NCBI RefSeq assembly: GCF_001885585.1
Contig: NZ_LSRP01000090.1
Span: 1-53,352 of the forward strand
Reading direction: 5' to 3'
Source: Pararhizobium antarcticum
GTDB taxonomy: Bacteria > Pseudomonadota > Alphaproteobacteria > Rhizobiales > Rhizobiaceae
Length of the DNA stretch: 53,352 bases
Each line of letters starts with the position of its first letter. The first letter of the stretch is position 1. Shown in pieces: positions 45,966 to 53,352 of the stretch. Made by a program: the position numbers and the translations under genes. The notes below the pieces were generated by a model that had not been told where the DNA came from, did not search any database, and saw nothing but the letters and a program-made list of their open reading frames with translations.

Positions 45966-47195
45966 ATGCTGGATTGGGAAAGCATATTCGCGACGCGTTC
46001 GAGCCGGATGAAGGCGTCGGAGATCCGCGAACTGTTGAAACTTCTGGATCGCCCGGACATCATCTCCTTTGCCGGTGGTATTCCAGATCCGGCGCTGTTC
46101 CCCGCCGAAGAATTCAAGGCCGCCTATGCCGGCATCTTCGGCGGCCCGACGGTCAGTGCAGCGCTGCAATATTCGGTCAGCGAGGGTTATCTGCCGCTGC
46201 GCCAGTGGCTGGTCGGCCAGATGGCGGAGATCGGCATTGCCTGCGAAGCCGAAAACATCCTGATCACCTCGGGGTCGCAGCAGGCGCTCGATTATCTCGG
46301 CAAGCTTTTCCTGTCGCCGAACGATACGGCGCTGGTCACCTGGCCGACCTATCTCGGCGCGCTGCAGGCCTTCAATGCCTATGAGCCGACCTATGACCAG
46401 CTGACCACGGCGGGGAACCGCACCCCGGCCTCCTATCGCCAGGCGGCGACCGATGCGGGCGGGCGGGTGAAATTCGCCTATCTGTCGGCGGATTTTTCCA
46501 ATCCGACCGGCGAGACCGTCGGCCTCGAGGATCGCAACAGGCTCATCGATCTCGCGGACGAACTCGACATCGCGATCATCGAGGATGGGGCCTATCAGTC
46601 GTTGCGCTATGATGGCCAGCCGGTGCCGCCGATCCTGTCGCTCGAGATCGCCCGCAAGGGCAGCATCGACGAAACCCGCACGATCTATTGCGGCAGTTTT
46701 TCGAAAACGCTGGCTCCGGGCCTGCGTGTCGGCTTCGTCGTCGGTGCGACACCGGTTATCCGCAAGCTGGTGCTGATGAAGCAGGCAGCCGACCTGCATT
46801 CCTCGACCATCAACCAGATGGCGATTTGCGATGTCGCGGAAAAAGGCTTCGACGCGCAGGTTTCGAAGATTGCCTCGGTCTACAGCCAGCGGCGCGACAG
46901 CATGCTGACGGCGCTTTCCACGCATATGCCTGATGGTACGACCTGGACCAAGCCGGAGGGCGGCATGTTCGTCTGGGTGACGCTGCCGACCGGCATGGAC
47001 GGCACGGCGCTTCTGGCCAAGTCGCTGGAGACGGCAAAGGTCGCCTTCGTGCCCGGCCGTGCCTTCTTCGCCGACGGCTCCGGCGCCAACACGCTGCGGC
47101 TCAGCTTCTCCTGCGCCAACGACGCCATGATCGAAGAGGGCATCTCGCGGCTCGGCCGCCTGGTGCGCAGCGAGATGGTGGCGCTTGCGGCCTGA
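45966..47195 (+). CDS. PLP-dependent aminotransferase (class I/II, LysN/AadR-like)
   Basis: 409 residues with GAGGAAAC before the ATG. Fold type I enzyme: ISFAGGIPDPALFP at the N-terminus, ITSGSQQALDYLGKLFLSPN, the Asn/Asp/Tyr PLP contacts (LSADFSNPTGET, IIEDGAYQSLRY) and the Schiff-base Lys247 in GSFSKTLAPGLRVGF. It resembles 2-aminoadipate, aromatic or branched-chain aminotransferases of the MocR-type subfamily but has no DNA-binding domain. Amino donor unknown. A candidate operator lies upstream. Confidence 0.92.
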   Translation: MLDWESIFATRSSRMKASEIRELLKLLDRPDIISFAGGIPDPALFPAEEFKAAYAGIFGGPTVSAALQYSVSEGYLPLRQWLVGQMAEIGIACEAENILITSGSQQALDYLGKLFLSPNDTALVTWPTYLGALQAFNAYEPTYDQLTTAGNRTPASYRQAATDAGGRVKFAYLSADFSNPTGETVGLEDRNRLIDLADELDIAIIEDGAYQSLRYDGQPVPPILSLEIARKGSIDETRTIYCGSFSKTLAPGLRVGFVVGATPVIRKLVLMKQAADLHSSTINQMAICDVAEKGFDAQVSKIASVYSQRRDSMLTALSTHMPDGTTWTKPEGGMFVWVTLPTGMDGTALLAKSLETAKVAFVPGRAFFADGSGANTLRLSFSCANDAMIEEGISRLGRLVRSEMVALAA

Positions 47196-47201
47196 TGGCG
47201 T

Positions 47202-47267
47202 GTCGCGCAAAACGTGTCAGCAGTTTGCGCGACAAGGACATGCCAGAATCTCGGGCCAGAATCTCGG
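47202..47267. repeat. Inverted repeat and 13-base tandem duplication between convergent genes
   Basis: GTCGCGCAAA (47202-47211) and TTTGCGCGAC (47224-47233) form a perfect 10-bp stem. Next to it, GCCAGAATCTCGG occurs twice in tandem (47242-47254 and 47255-47267). A terminator role for the stem is possible but no U run follows. Confidence 0.6.
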
Positions 47268-47305
47268 GCCTGAAAGCGCGACAAGCGAAGAGATCGCGTC
47301 GCGCG

Positions 47306-48979
47306 TCAGGCTGTCCCGTCGGCGAGGCAGCGGGTTGCCGCTTCGAAAATGAAGTCCGGCAGGATGTCGAAGGCGTAAGTTGTGTGTAGCCGCTCCCACT
47401 TCTGGTGATAGTCGCGGCCCCACGGGCCGATATTGACCACCGGATAGGAGAGAAGCCCGTCCGGGGCTTCGTCGACAAATGCGCGCACCGGCGTGTTTAG
47501 CGCCAGCAGCGCGACGTCTCCAACCTCTGGCCGGTGGCCGAAAAAGCTCATGTCGGAAATGCCGGCAAAGAACTGCTTCGTGCGGATCGTCGTTCTGTGC
47601 CGCTCTTCAATGCTCTGTGCCGCTGACAGGATGTTGCGCTCCAGGGCTCGTCCGGCTTCGCCCAGGCTGTCGATATGCACCATCGGATAATGCAGGCTGC
47701 TAAACCCGATAATGACGGCGGGGCCTTCAAGGCCGGCTTCGGTGACAAGCGCTGCCACGAGACTGCGTGTGGTGGCGAGCGGATCGTCGCTGTTCGACAG
47801 GTCGGCCTCGAGCGATGCAATCCGGTCGAGTGCATCCTGTCCACCTTGCGACCGCGCCAGGGTCCACAGTTCGTCAAAGGACAGGATGCGGCCGGCATAG
47901 GATAAAGTCCGAGGATTGCCCTGATGCTCAAAGAAGCGCTCGCCGTGTGCACTCTGGCGCGCGAGGGCGGTTTCCATGGCCGTTTCGACGATCGTCTTGA
48001 AATCGGCGAGCAGTTCACCCGGCGTGCGCCGGTGCGTCAGCCAGTTGAAGGACATCCAGACATGGGCGGGTGTCGTCACTTCATAGCCATGGCGGACATC
48101 CCGGGATTCGAGGCAGACGGGCGCCGGTGAAACCTCGCCATGGGCCTCGTCGCAGAGCGCGCTGTTGGTCTCGATCGCCCGCATGATCTCGGAGGCGATC
48201 AGATGGGCGCTGACGCCGTTGAAGGCATAGCCGGCATGGGTGGGACGCCCGACCACGAAGGCAAAGGGCGAGAATTTTCCAACGGAGCCGAGATAGATGG
48301 CGCGGCCTTCGGACCCGTCGCCGTCGTCGCTGGTGGCATCGAGATTGATGCCGCCAACGATCTCCAGGTCCCATTTTCGGGCGATTTCGGGCAGGGCGTC
48401 GCGCAGGCTGCGCATGCCGCGCGAGCGGTTTTCCTCGTCCGGCGTCGCCACCAGAAGGATATTGCCGATCGGTTCGTCCAGGCTTGCGAACCGCTCCAGC
48501 GCCGCGATGCCGGCAGCCACACCGCTTTTCATGTCGAGCAGACCGCGCCCGGCGAGAAAATCACCGCTTTCGAGATCGGCGAGGGCGCTTGCCTCGACGC
48601 CGTTGCAGGCTCGGCCCGAGAGTTCCCGGATCAAGGCTTCAGTCAGGCGCGCGGGATCACAGGCAAGCGGTGAAAGCGTGCCGTAATTGGCGATCGAGAC
48701 CGTATCGAAATGGCCTGCCAGCACGATGCAGCGCCGACCCTTGCCGCGGGCGAGGGCAAGCACGTTCTGGCGCGCCGGTGTGCCGTGGCTGTCGATGACA
48801 AGCAATTGTTCGGGGCGAGTCTTGAAATAATCCGTCGCGGCAAGCAGGTCGAAAAGTCGGCCGGAAAACGCAGCCTCGCCATCGCTGCCGGTCACACTCG
48901 GCCAGCGCGTCATGTCGCAGGCAAGGTCCGCCGTGCGACTTTGTGTCGAGAGCGTATCGGGATTGGCGATAGGGGGCAT
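47306..48979 (-). CDS. M20-family peptidase, RocB-like
   Basis: 557 residues from ATG 48979 (AAGG upstream), longer than ordinary M20 enzymes (about 400) and close to RocB. Seen: a metal His/Asp in VLAGHFDTVS, the bridging Asp in RGLLDMKSGVAAGIAAL, and the catalytic Glu pair in TPDEENRSRGM. RocB is linked to arginine use in Bacillus, but its reaction is not established. It converges with the aminotransferase gene; both could serve amino-acid catabolism. Confidence 0.87.
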   Translation of the reverse strand: MPPIANPDTLSTQSRTADLACDMTRWPSVTGSDGEAAFSGRLFDLLAATDYFKTRPEQLLVIDSHGTPARQNVLALARGKGRRCIVLAGHFDTVSIANYGTLSPLACDPARLTEALIRELSGRACNGVEASALADLESGDFLAGRGLLDMKSGVAAGIAALERFASLDEPIGNILLVATPDEENRSRGMRSLRDALPEIARKWDLEIVGGINLDATSDDGDGSEGRAIYLGSVGKFSPFAFVVGRPTHAGYAFNGVSAHLIASEIMRAIETNSALCDEAHGEVSPAPVCLESRDVRHGYEVTTPAHVWMSFNWLTHRRTPGELLADFKTIVETAMETALARQSAHGERFFEHQGNPRTLSYAGRILSFDELWTLARSQGGQDALDRIASLEADLSNSDDPLATTRSLVAALVTEAGLEGPAVIIGFSSLHYPMVHIDSLGEAGRALERNILSAAQSIEERHRTTIRTKQFFAGISDMSFFGHRPEVGDVALLALNTPVRAFVDEAPDGLLSYPVVNIGPWGRDYHQKWERLHTTYAFDILPDFIFEAATRCLADGTA

Positions 48980-49101
48980 GGAGAGGCCTTTTGAATAGGT
49001 GCGGCAGCGGTGGAGCCGCGGATGAAAACCATCCCCGGCCGCTCCGTCAAGCACAAAAGGACTTGCCCGGACTGGTCGTCAAGTGCAGCCTTGAGGCTTG
49101 T

Positions 49102-50154
49102 CTATTGGATGTGTGGTTGCAACAGCGAGAGGTCGGCCTCGCCAAGCCGGTCGCTGGCCGTGCGCAACTGGTGCCAGTAGGGATAGAGGATCGGCGGAGC
49201 GCTGACCGTGTCGAGCCGGCTGCGCTCTTCGGCGCTCAGCGTAAGCTCGGCTGCACCAAGGTTGTCCTTGAACTGCGCTTCCGTCCTTCCACCGATGATG
49301 ACCGATGTCACCGCCTTGCGGCCGATCAGCCAGGCGAGTGCCACCTGCGCTGCCGACACGCCACGCTCGTTTGCGATCGCCACAAGCGTATCGACAATGG
49401 TCCAGAGGCGATCCTCGTCGCGAATAGGCGGTTCGTCCCAGCCGGCAAGCTGCCGGGAGCCTTCGGCCATCTTGTCGCGCCGGTGTTTGCCGGAGAGAAG
49501 GCCGCCTGCCAGGGGGCTCCAGACGAGCACGCCGAGACCCTGGTCGATCGAAACCGGCAGCAGTTCGTATTCGGCCTCGCGGGCTTCCAGCGTATAGTGG
49601 ATCTGCTGGCTGACAAAGCGCTGGCGGTGATCGGCGGCACTGATGCCGAGCGCCTTCATGATGTGCCAGCCGGAAAAATTCGAGCAGCCGATATAGCGCA
49701 CCTTGCCATGGCGCACGAGCATGTCGAGCGCCTCCATCGTCTCCTCGAGCGGCGTCAGCCCGTCCCATTCGTGCAATTGGTAGAGGTCGATGACATCCGT
49801 CTTCAGTCGTTTCAGGCTGGCTTCGCAGGCCCGGATCAGATGATGGCGGGAGGAGCCGGCATCGTTCGGGCCGTCGCCCATCGGGAAGCGTGCCTTGGTG
49901 GCGATCAGGACGCCGTTCTTGCGCACCCCGCCGGTCATCTCGCCGACAATTTCCTCGGAGACGCCGTTCGAATAGACGTCGGCGGTATCGATCAGGTTGA
50001 CGCCGGCATCGAGGCACAGGTCCATCAGCCGGCTTGCCTCGGTGACACCAAGATCGCCGACGGTTTTCGCCCATCCCTTGCCGCCCATGGTCATCGTGCC
50101 CATGGTCAGCGTCGAGACTTTGAGGCCGGAGCGGCCAAGCAGGCGATAGTCCAT
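49102..50154 (-). CDS. Aldo/keto reductase
   Basis: 350 residues. TIM-barrel NADPH reductase: N-terminus MDYRLLGRSGLKVSTLTMGT, tetrad Asp/Tyr in LIDTADVYSNGVSEE, Lys in LIATKARFPMG and His in LYQLHEWDG. The cofactor region is SVIIGGRTEAQFKDNLGA. It belongs to the long IolS/YajO-like subgroup, unlike the shorter reductase at 26997-27854. Substrate unknown. It lies between the M20 and channel genes, all on the minus strand. Confidence 0.92.
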   Translation of the reverse strand: MDYRLLGRSGLKVSTLTMGTMTMGGKGWAKTVGDLGVTEASRLMDLCLDAGVNLIDTADVYSNGVSEEIVGEMTGGVRKNGVLIATKARFPMGDGPNDAGSSRHHLIRACEASLKRLKTDVIDLYQLHEWDGLTPLEETMEALDMLVRHGKVRYIGCSNFSGWHIMKALGISAADHRQRFVSQQIHYTLEAREAEYELLPVSIDQGLGVLVWSPLAGGLLSGKHRRDKMAEGSRQLAGWDEPPIRDEDRLWTIVDTLVAIANERGVSAAQVALAWLIGRKAVTSVIIGGRTEAQFKDNLGAAELTLSAEERSRLDTVSAPPILYPYWHQLRTASDRLGEADLSLLQPHIQ

Positions 50155-50252
50155 GATCGTCTCCCGAAAGAATTTGCGTCAGGTCAAGGTAGTGTCGCTG
50201 CGACAAAAGAGAAGCGGTCGCTATTGCTTTGTCCCGTCCTTGCCGTCGACGG

Positions 50253-52154
50253 TCAATCCCGGGCGAGCACGATCAGCCTGTCATCGCTGCTATAAAGCAC
50301 CTTTTCCGATTTCGACGGATTGACGACGACGCCGCCGAGATTGCGCGGGTCGGCATCCTCGAGCCGCTTGCGCCGGTATCCGATCGCGACTTCGCCCCGC
50401 TTCAGGGCGGCCAGGCAGATCGTGTAGAAGGAAATCGGCTGGTCGATGGTGATATAGTCGCTGACCGGGCGCATGTAGATTTCCGAACCGTCTTCGTCCA
50501 GCAATTCGTCGAAGATCGCCGCCATGTGGGCGTTTTCCGAGGCCTGCGCCAGCATCAGACTGACCAGCTTGTTGCTGACGACAAAATCGTCGGCGCGAGT
50601 GACTTCGGCAAGCTCGCGGTTACGCACATCGGTCATTTCGCTGACGACGCTGATGTGGCGACCGGCCGATTCGGCAATCTTGCGCAGTTGCAGCAGCGTC
50701 ACCAGCGTGCGGGTATCGGCCGGCTGGGCTGCCATGTGGTCGCTGTATCCGAGCACCAGGACATGGTCGTAGCCGGGAATGTCGAGCGCGTCGAGCGACG
50801 CCCGGTGGCTGGTGTCGATGATGCGGTAATCGACGGCCATGTTGCCGTTGGCAACCTTCAGGGCTGCGATGTCGTCCTTCAGCTGCGGCGTGTCGGCCGC
50901 GATCGTCAGCAGCGAGCCGGCTGCCACATAGCGAGACAGTTCGAAAGTGATCATCGGGCCGCGCCGGTTCCAGCCGAGGATCAACGTGCGCTCCGGCGTG
51001 GGGTCGCGGTGCGGGACCGGAAGGATCGCATCCTTTTCGATGCGGATATCGACGCTGCCGGCTCTGATGGCCGCATCGTCTTCGGCGATGATGATGGCCT
51101 TTTCGCCGGCCGCGAAGATGCGGCCCGGGGCTGGGTTGAGCTGGACGAGGCCCTCTTCGTTGCAGACGCCGATGAGCGTCGAGTTTTCGTAGGCCATCAC
51201 CGCGGCGGCGAAGGACTTGCCGACGATGTCGGGCTGATCGATCGTGTAGATCTCGCAGCCGTCGAAATCGAGCAGTTCGGAATAGACGGCACTCAGGCCT
51301 GACTGGCGGCTCGAATGCACGACGATACGGGCAATCAGATCGTCTGCGAGGATCAGCTGCAGTTCCTTGCCGCCGACGATGCGGGCAACATCGGCATTGC
51401 TGCCATCGCGGATTTCGGCAGCGATCTGGTAGGGCTTCTGCCGCCGGTTCGGGGCGTTGACGAGGGCCAGGACGCTCTTGATGACCTGGGAATCGGCATC
51501 GTCGCCTTCCGGCGACAGCACGATCACCGAACGGGAAGTTTGCGGGTTGACGATGTTGAGGTCGTAGAGATCGGTCGGGTCGCCGCTGCGGCAGATGATC
51601 CGGGTGTTGCGCAGGTCGTCGACTTTGCCGGCGATCTCATCCTCCATCTCCACCTTGTCCTTGGCCGCCATGATGACGATGCGTGGATGCTTTCGGCTGG
51701 TATTGGCAATGACGAGCTCGGAAATGACGTCGAAGATCGAGGGCGACCAGTTGAGGATGATCGTATGGTCGCTTTCGAGAACCTGCGAGCGGCCCTTGCG
51801 CAACTCGTCGAGCTTGCTTTCCAGGCCGGAACTCAGAACGCCGATCAGGGCGGAAAAAACAAAGATGCCGGCGACGGTGACGAACAGCGACACGCCGCGA
51901 AAACCCCAGCCGACATCGCCGCCCATGGCGCCGGCGTCCATGGTCCGCATCAGCGATTCCCAGGCACCCTCGATGAAGCTGACCGGTTGGCCGCCTTCCG
52001 GTGCGATCTGCGTCAGGGCAAGGAACAGGCCGGCAGCGACAATGACGATCAGCGACACCACGGCGAGCCAGCCGATCAGCGCGATGGGCCCCGCCGCCAT
52101 GCTCTTGTCGAACTCATAGCGCAGGCGTGCGCGCCAATGCGTTGTCTTATTCAT
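50253..52154 (-). CDS. CASTOR/POLLUX-type ion channel with RCK/TrkA-N domains
   Basis: 633 residues. Two membrane segments (about 24-48 and 83-110) flank a pore-like region around GAWESLMRTMDAGAMGGDVG. Two large NAD-binding-like RCK domains follow (HTIILNWSPSIFDVISELVI; RTLILGWNRRGPMITFELSR). Plant CASTOR and POLLUX/DMI1 are nuclear calcium/potassium channels required for root symbiosis, and bacterial relatives are known but little studied. Regulation of an ion current by ligand or calcium is inference from the family. Confidence 0.88.
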   Translation of the reverse strand: MNKTTHWRARLRYEFDKSMAAGPIALIGWLAVVSLIVIVAAGLFLALTQIAPEGGQPVSFIEGAWESLMRTMDAGAMGGDVGWGFRGVSLFVTVAGIFVFSALIGVLSSGLESKLDELRKGRSQVLESDHTIILNWSPSIFDVISELVIANTSRKHPRIVIMAAKDKVEMEDEIAGKVDDLRNTRIICRSGDPTDLYDLNIVNPQTSRSVIVLSPEGDDADSQVIKSVLALVNAPNRRQKPYQIAAEIRDGSNADVARIVGGKELQLILADDLIARIVVHSSRQSGLSAVYSELLDFDGCEIYTIDQPDIVGKSFAAAVMAYENSTLIGVCNEEGLVQLNPAPGRIFAAGEKAIIIAEDDAAIRAGSVDIRIEKDAILPVPHRDPTPERTLILGWNRRGPMITFELSRYVAAGSLLTIAADTPQLKDDIAALKVANGNMAVDYRIIDTSHRASLDALDIPGYDHVLVLGYSDHMAAQPADTRTLVTLLQLRKIAESAGRHISVVSEMTDVRNRELAEVTRADDFVVSNKLVSLMLAQASENAHMAAIFDELLDEDGSEIYMRPVSDYITIDQPISFYTICLAALKRGEVAIGYRRKRLEDADPRNLGGVVVNPSKSEKVLYSSDDRLIVLARD

Positions 52155-52512
52155 TATTTCCCCCGACCTGCGGTCCCTGCTGCTTCCTGCATCCCGTCGC
52201 AGATATTGTCGGTGGTATCAACAGATTTGGTCGGCTTTGCGCGGTTTCGCCCTTTAATGGCTCGGGCCGGGCATGTCCGCCTGAGCACAGGGGCGCACCG
52301 GAAACTAATGCCGGCAAAGGCTTGGCGAAGAGGGCGACCAGCCTCTGATTGCCAAAAAACGTTTGCCGGACGCGCTGTGGAGCAAAACGTCGTGCACGAC
52401 AAAGGCGGATGTTCGCAGGAACAATAAAACCGCACCTCTTTCGAGATGCGGTTTTCTGGTGGTCGCGGACAGGGTCTGGGGGAATGGCCCGCCCGCGCCG
52501 TTTCTGGTCCGA
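52155..52512. other. Intergenic region between flagellin and channel genes
   Basis: 358 bases holding the flagellin terminator (52426-52455). The remainder should include the channel gene promoter; I see no gene or clear promoter in it. Confidence 0.5.
52426..52455 (-). terminator. Rho-independent terminator after flagellin
   Basis: On the minus strand AAAACCGCATCTC and GAGGTGCGGTTTT form a long stem with a GAAA-type loop, ending in TTTT then ATT. Because of the A run it could also work on the plus strand. Confidence 0.8.
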
Positions 52513-53352
52513 TTAACGGAAGAGCGACAGGATGTTCTGCGAGTCCGAGTTGGCGATCGACAGGGCCTGGATGCCGAGCTGCTGCTGTGTCTGCAGAGCC
52601 TTGAGGCGGGTCGATTCCTCGTTCATGTCGGCGTCGACGAGACGACCGACACCCTTGTCGATAACGTCCATCAGGTCGGCCATAAAGTCGTCCTGCATCG
52701 AGATGCGCTTGTTGGTCGCACCGAGCGTTGCAGCCGAATCCGTCATTGCCGTCAGCATGGCGTCAACCGCGCTGATCATGCCATCGATGTTTTCCGAGCT
52801 GGTCGACGAGGTCAGTTCGATGACCGAACCGGTAGCAGCTGTCGTCGAGGAAACGTTCACCAGGAAGTAGGTGGCGTTTGCCGTTGTCGTGCCGGAAGGC
52901 TGGACAACTTCGACGCCCTTGGTGAGTGCACCCTTGCCTGCGTCGCTTGTGTCCATCAGGACAGAGGTTGCAGCATCGAATTCGAGGATGCCGACCGAAA
53001 CCGCGCCGGACGCGGAACGGGTGAACGAGCCAACCATTTCCTTGGTGCCGATCGCCGTCGTCGAATCGTTGTAGAGCCAGTTTTCACCCGAGAACGAAGC
53101 CGATTCAGCAGTCGAAACCAGCTGGTTCTTGAGTTCGGTGAGTTCCTTGTCGATCTTGGTCTTGTCGACGCCCGGTTCGCGCGCAGCAACCAGCTTGGCC
53201 TTGATTTCGGAAACCACGTCGATGGCGGCGTTCAGACCGGTATAGGCTGTGTCGGTCTTGGCAGCGCCAAGGCCGAGGGCATCCTGAACCGTCGAAAGTG
53301 CCTTGTTGTCCGAACGCATGGTGGTCGCGATCGACCAGTAGGCGGCGTTGTC
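52513..53352 (-). CDS. Flagellin, C-terminal part (N-terminus outside window)
   Basis: 279 residues are visible and the frame continues past the right edge. The start of the visible part (DNAAYWSIATTMRSDNKALS) belongs to the conserved N-terminal D0/D1 helices, so only about 40 residues are missing. The Thr/Ser-rich middle is the variable surface domain. The C-terminus (STRLKALQTQQQLGIQALSI, ending SQNILSLFR) is the conserved D1/D0 helix. It is exported by the flagellar type III apparatus and forms the filament; rhizobia carry several copies. Confidence 0.95.
   Translation of the reverse strand, partial: DNAAYWSIATTMRSDNKALSTVQDALGLGAAKTDTAYTGLNAAIDVVSEIKAKLVAAREPGVDKTKIDKELTELKNQLVSTAESASFSGENWLYNDSTTAIGTKEMVGSFTRSASGAVSVGILEFDAATSVLMDTSDAGKGALTKGVEVVQPSGTTTANATYFLVNVSSTTAATGSVIELTSSTSSENIDGMISAVDAMLTAMTDSAATLGATNKRISMQDDFMADLMDVIDKGVGRLVDADMNEESTRLKALQTQQQLGIQALSIANSDSQNILSLFR

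Noticed and set aside
48991..50295. 434-residue plus-strand frame opposite the second aldo/keto reductase
   Set aside because: The reductase tetrad is intact on the minus strand; the plus frame shows no domain.

Overview
This is chromosomal DNA of an alphaproteobacterium of the Rhizobiaceae (Rhizobium/Agrobacterium/Allorhizobium type). The evidence is the high GC content, a split, circularly permuted tmRNA with the proteolysis tag ANDNYAEARLAA, a Do-like protease beside hflK-hflC, a rhizobial-type flagellin at the right edge, and the gene order thyA-folA-hflK-hflC-degP, serB/miaA, ilvI-ilvH. I see no phage, transposon, CRISPR array or tRNA, so the window reads as mostly ordinary chromosome with a few accessory modules.

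Layout. 1-4183: the end of a periplasmic adaptor gene and a complete RND efflux pump. 4310-11766: a DnaB-like RecA-fold ATPase, a GlcD-type flavin dehydrogenase, a giant AsmA protein and a diguanylate cyclase. 11812-13343 (minus strand): two-piece tmRNA, the ClpXP adaptor sspB, a DUF4169 gene and a ribbon-helix-helix gene. 13536-19505 (plus): thyA, folA, then hflK, hflC, DUF2065, an ACT-domain gene and degP, which is envelope protein quality control. 19635-22044: serB and miaA diverge from overlapping start codons, followed by a KTSC gene and a small secreted protein. 22121-24214: HerA-like ATPase. 24334-26961: promoter, branched-chain leader peptide, attenuator, ilvI and ilvH.

26997-31144: an aldo/keto reductase divergent from a five-gene run that encodes a LysE-type exporter, a DUF4239 membrane protein and a cobalt-type nitrile hydratase (alpha, beta, activator). 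31179-36337: AbrB-type membrane protein, RecD/Dda-like helicase, a MerR regulator with a LuxR-like C-terminus, and a ToxR-like membrane regulator. 36338-43124: pdxJ, a ytfG/HxlR pair, a flavin monooxygenase, a MarR-GNAT fusion, an Asp/Glu racemase divergent from an Lrp regulator, and two small secreted proteins. 43328-45186: a TetR gene with promoter and operator ahead of ilvC, then a terminator and a 33-residue membrane peptide gene. 45454-50154: secreted peptide, PLP aminotransferase, RocB-like M20 peptidase, second aldo/keto reductase. 50253-53352: a CASTOR/POLLUX-type channel and the C-terminal part of a flagellin that runs off the window.

How the parts connect. IlvI/IlvH and IlvC are the first two steps of valine/isoleucine synthesis and sit about 17 kb apart with different controls: attenuation for ilvIH, a TetR operator for ilvC. 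tmRNA and SspB form one pathway, tagging and delivery to ClpXP, and HflKC and DegP belong to envelope proteolysis. A near-identical 18-base operator-like sequence lies ahead of both the LysE/nitrile hydratase run and the PLP aminotransferase, which suggests one unseen regulator for both. That shared site, the probably leaderless ilv leader and the ssrA-sspB neighbourhood are the observations I would follow first.
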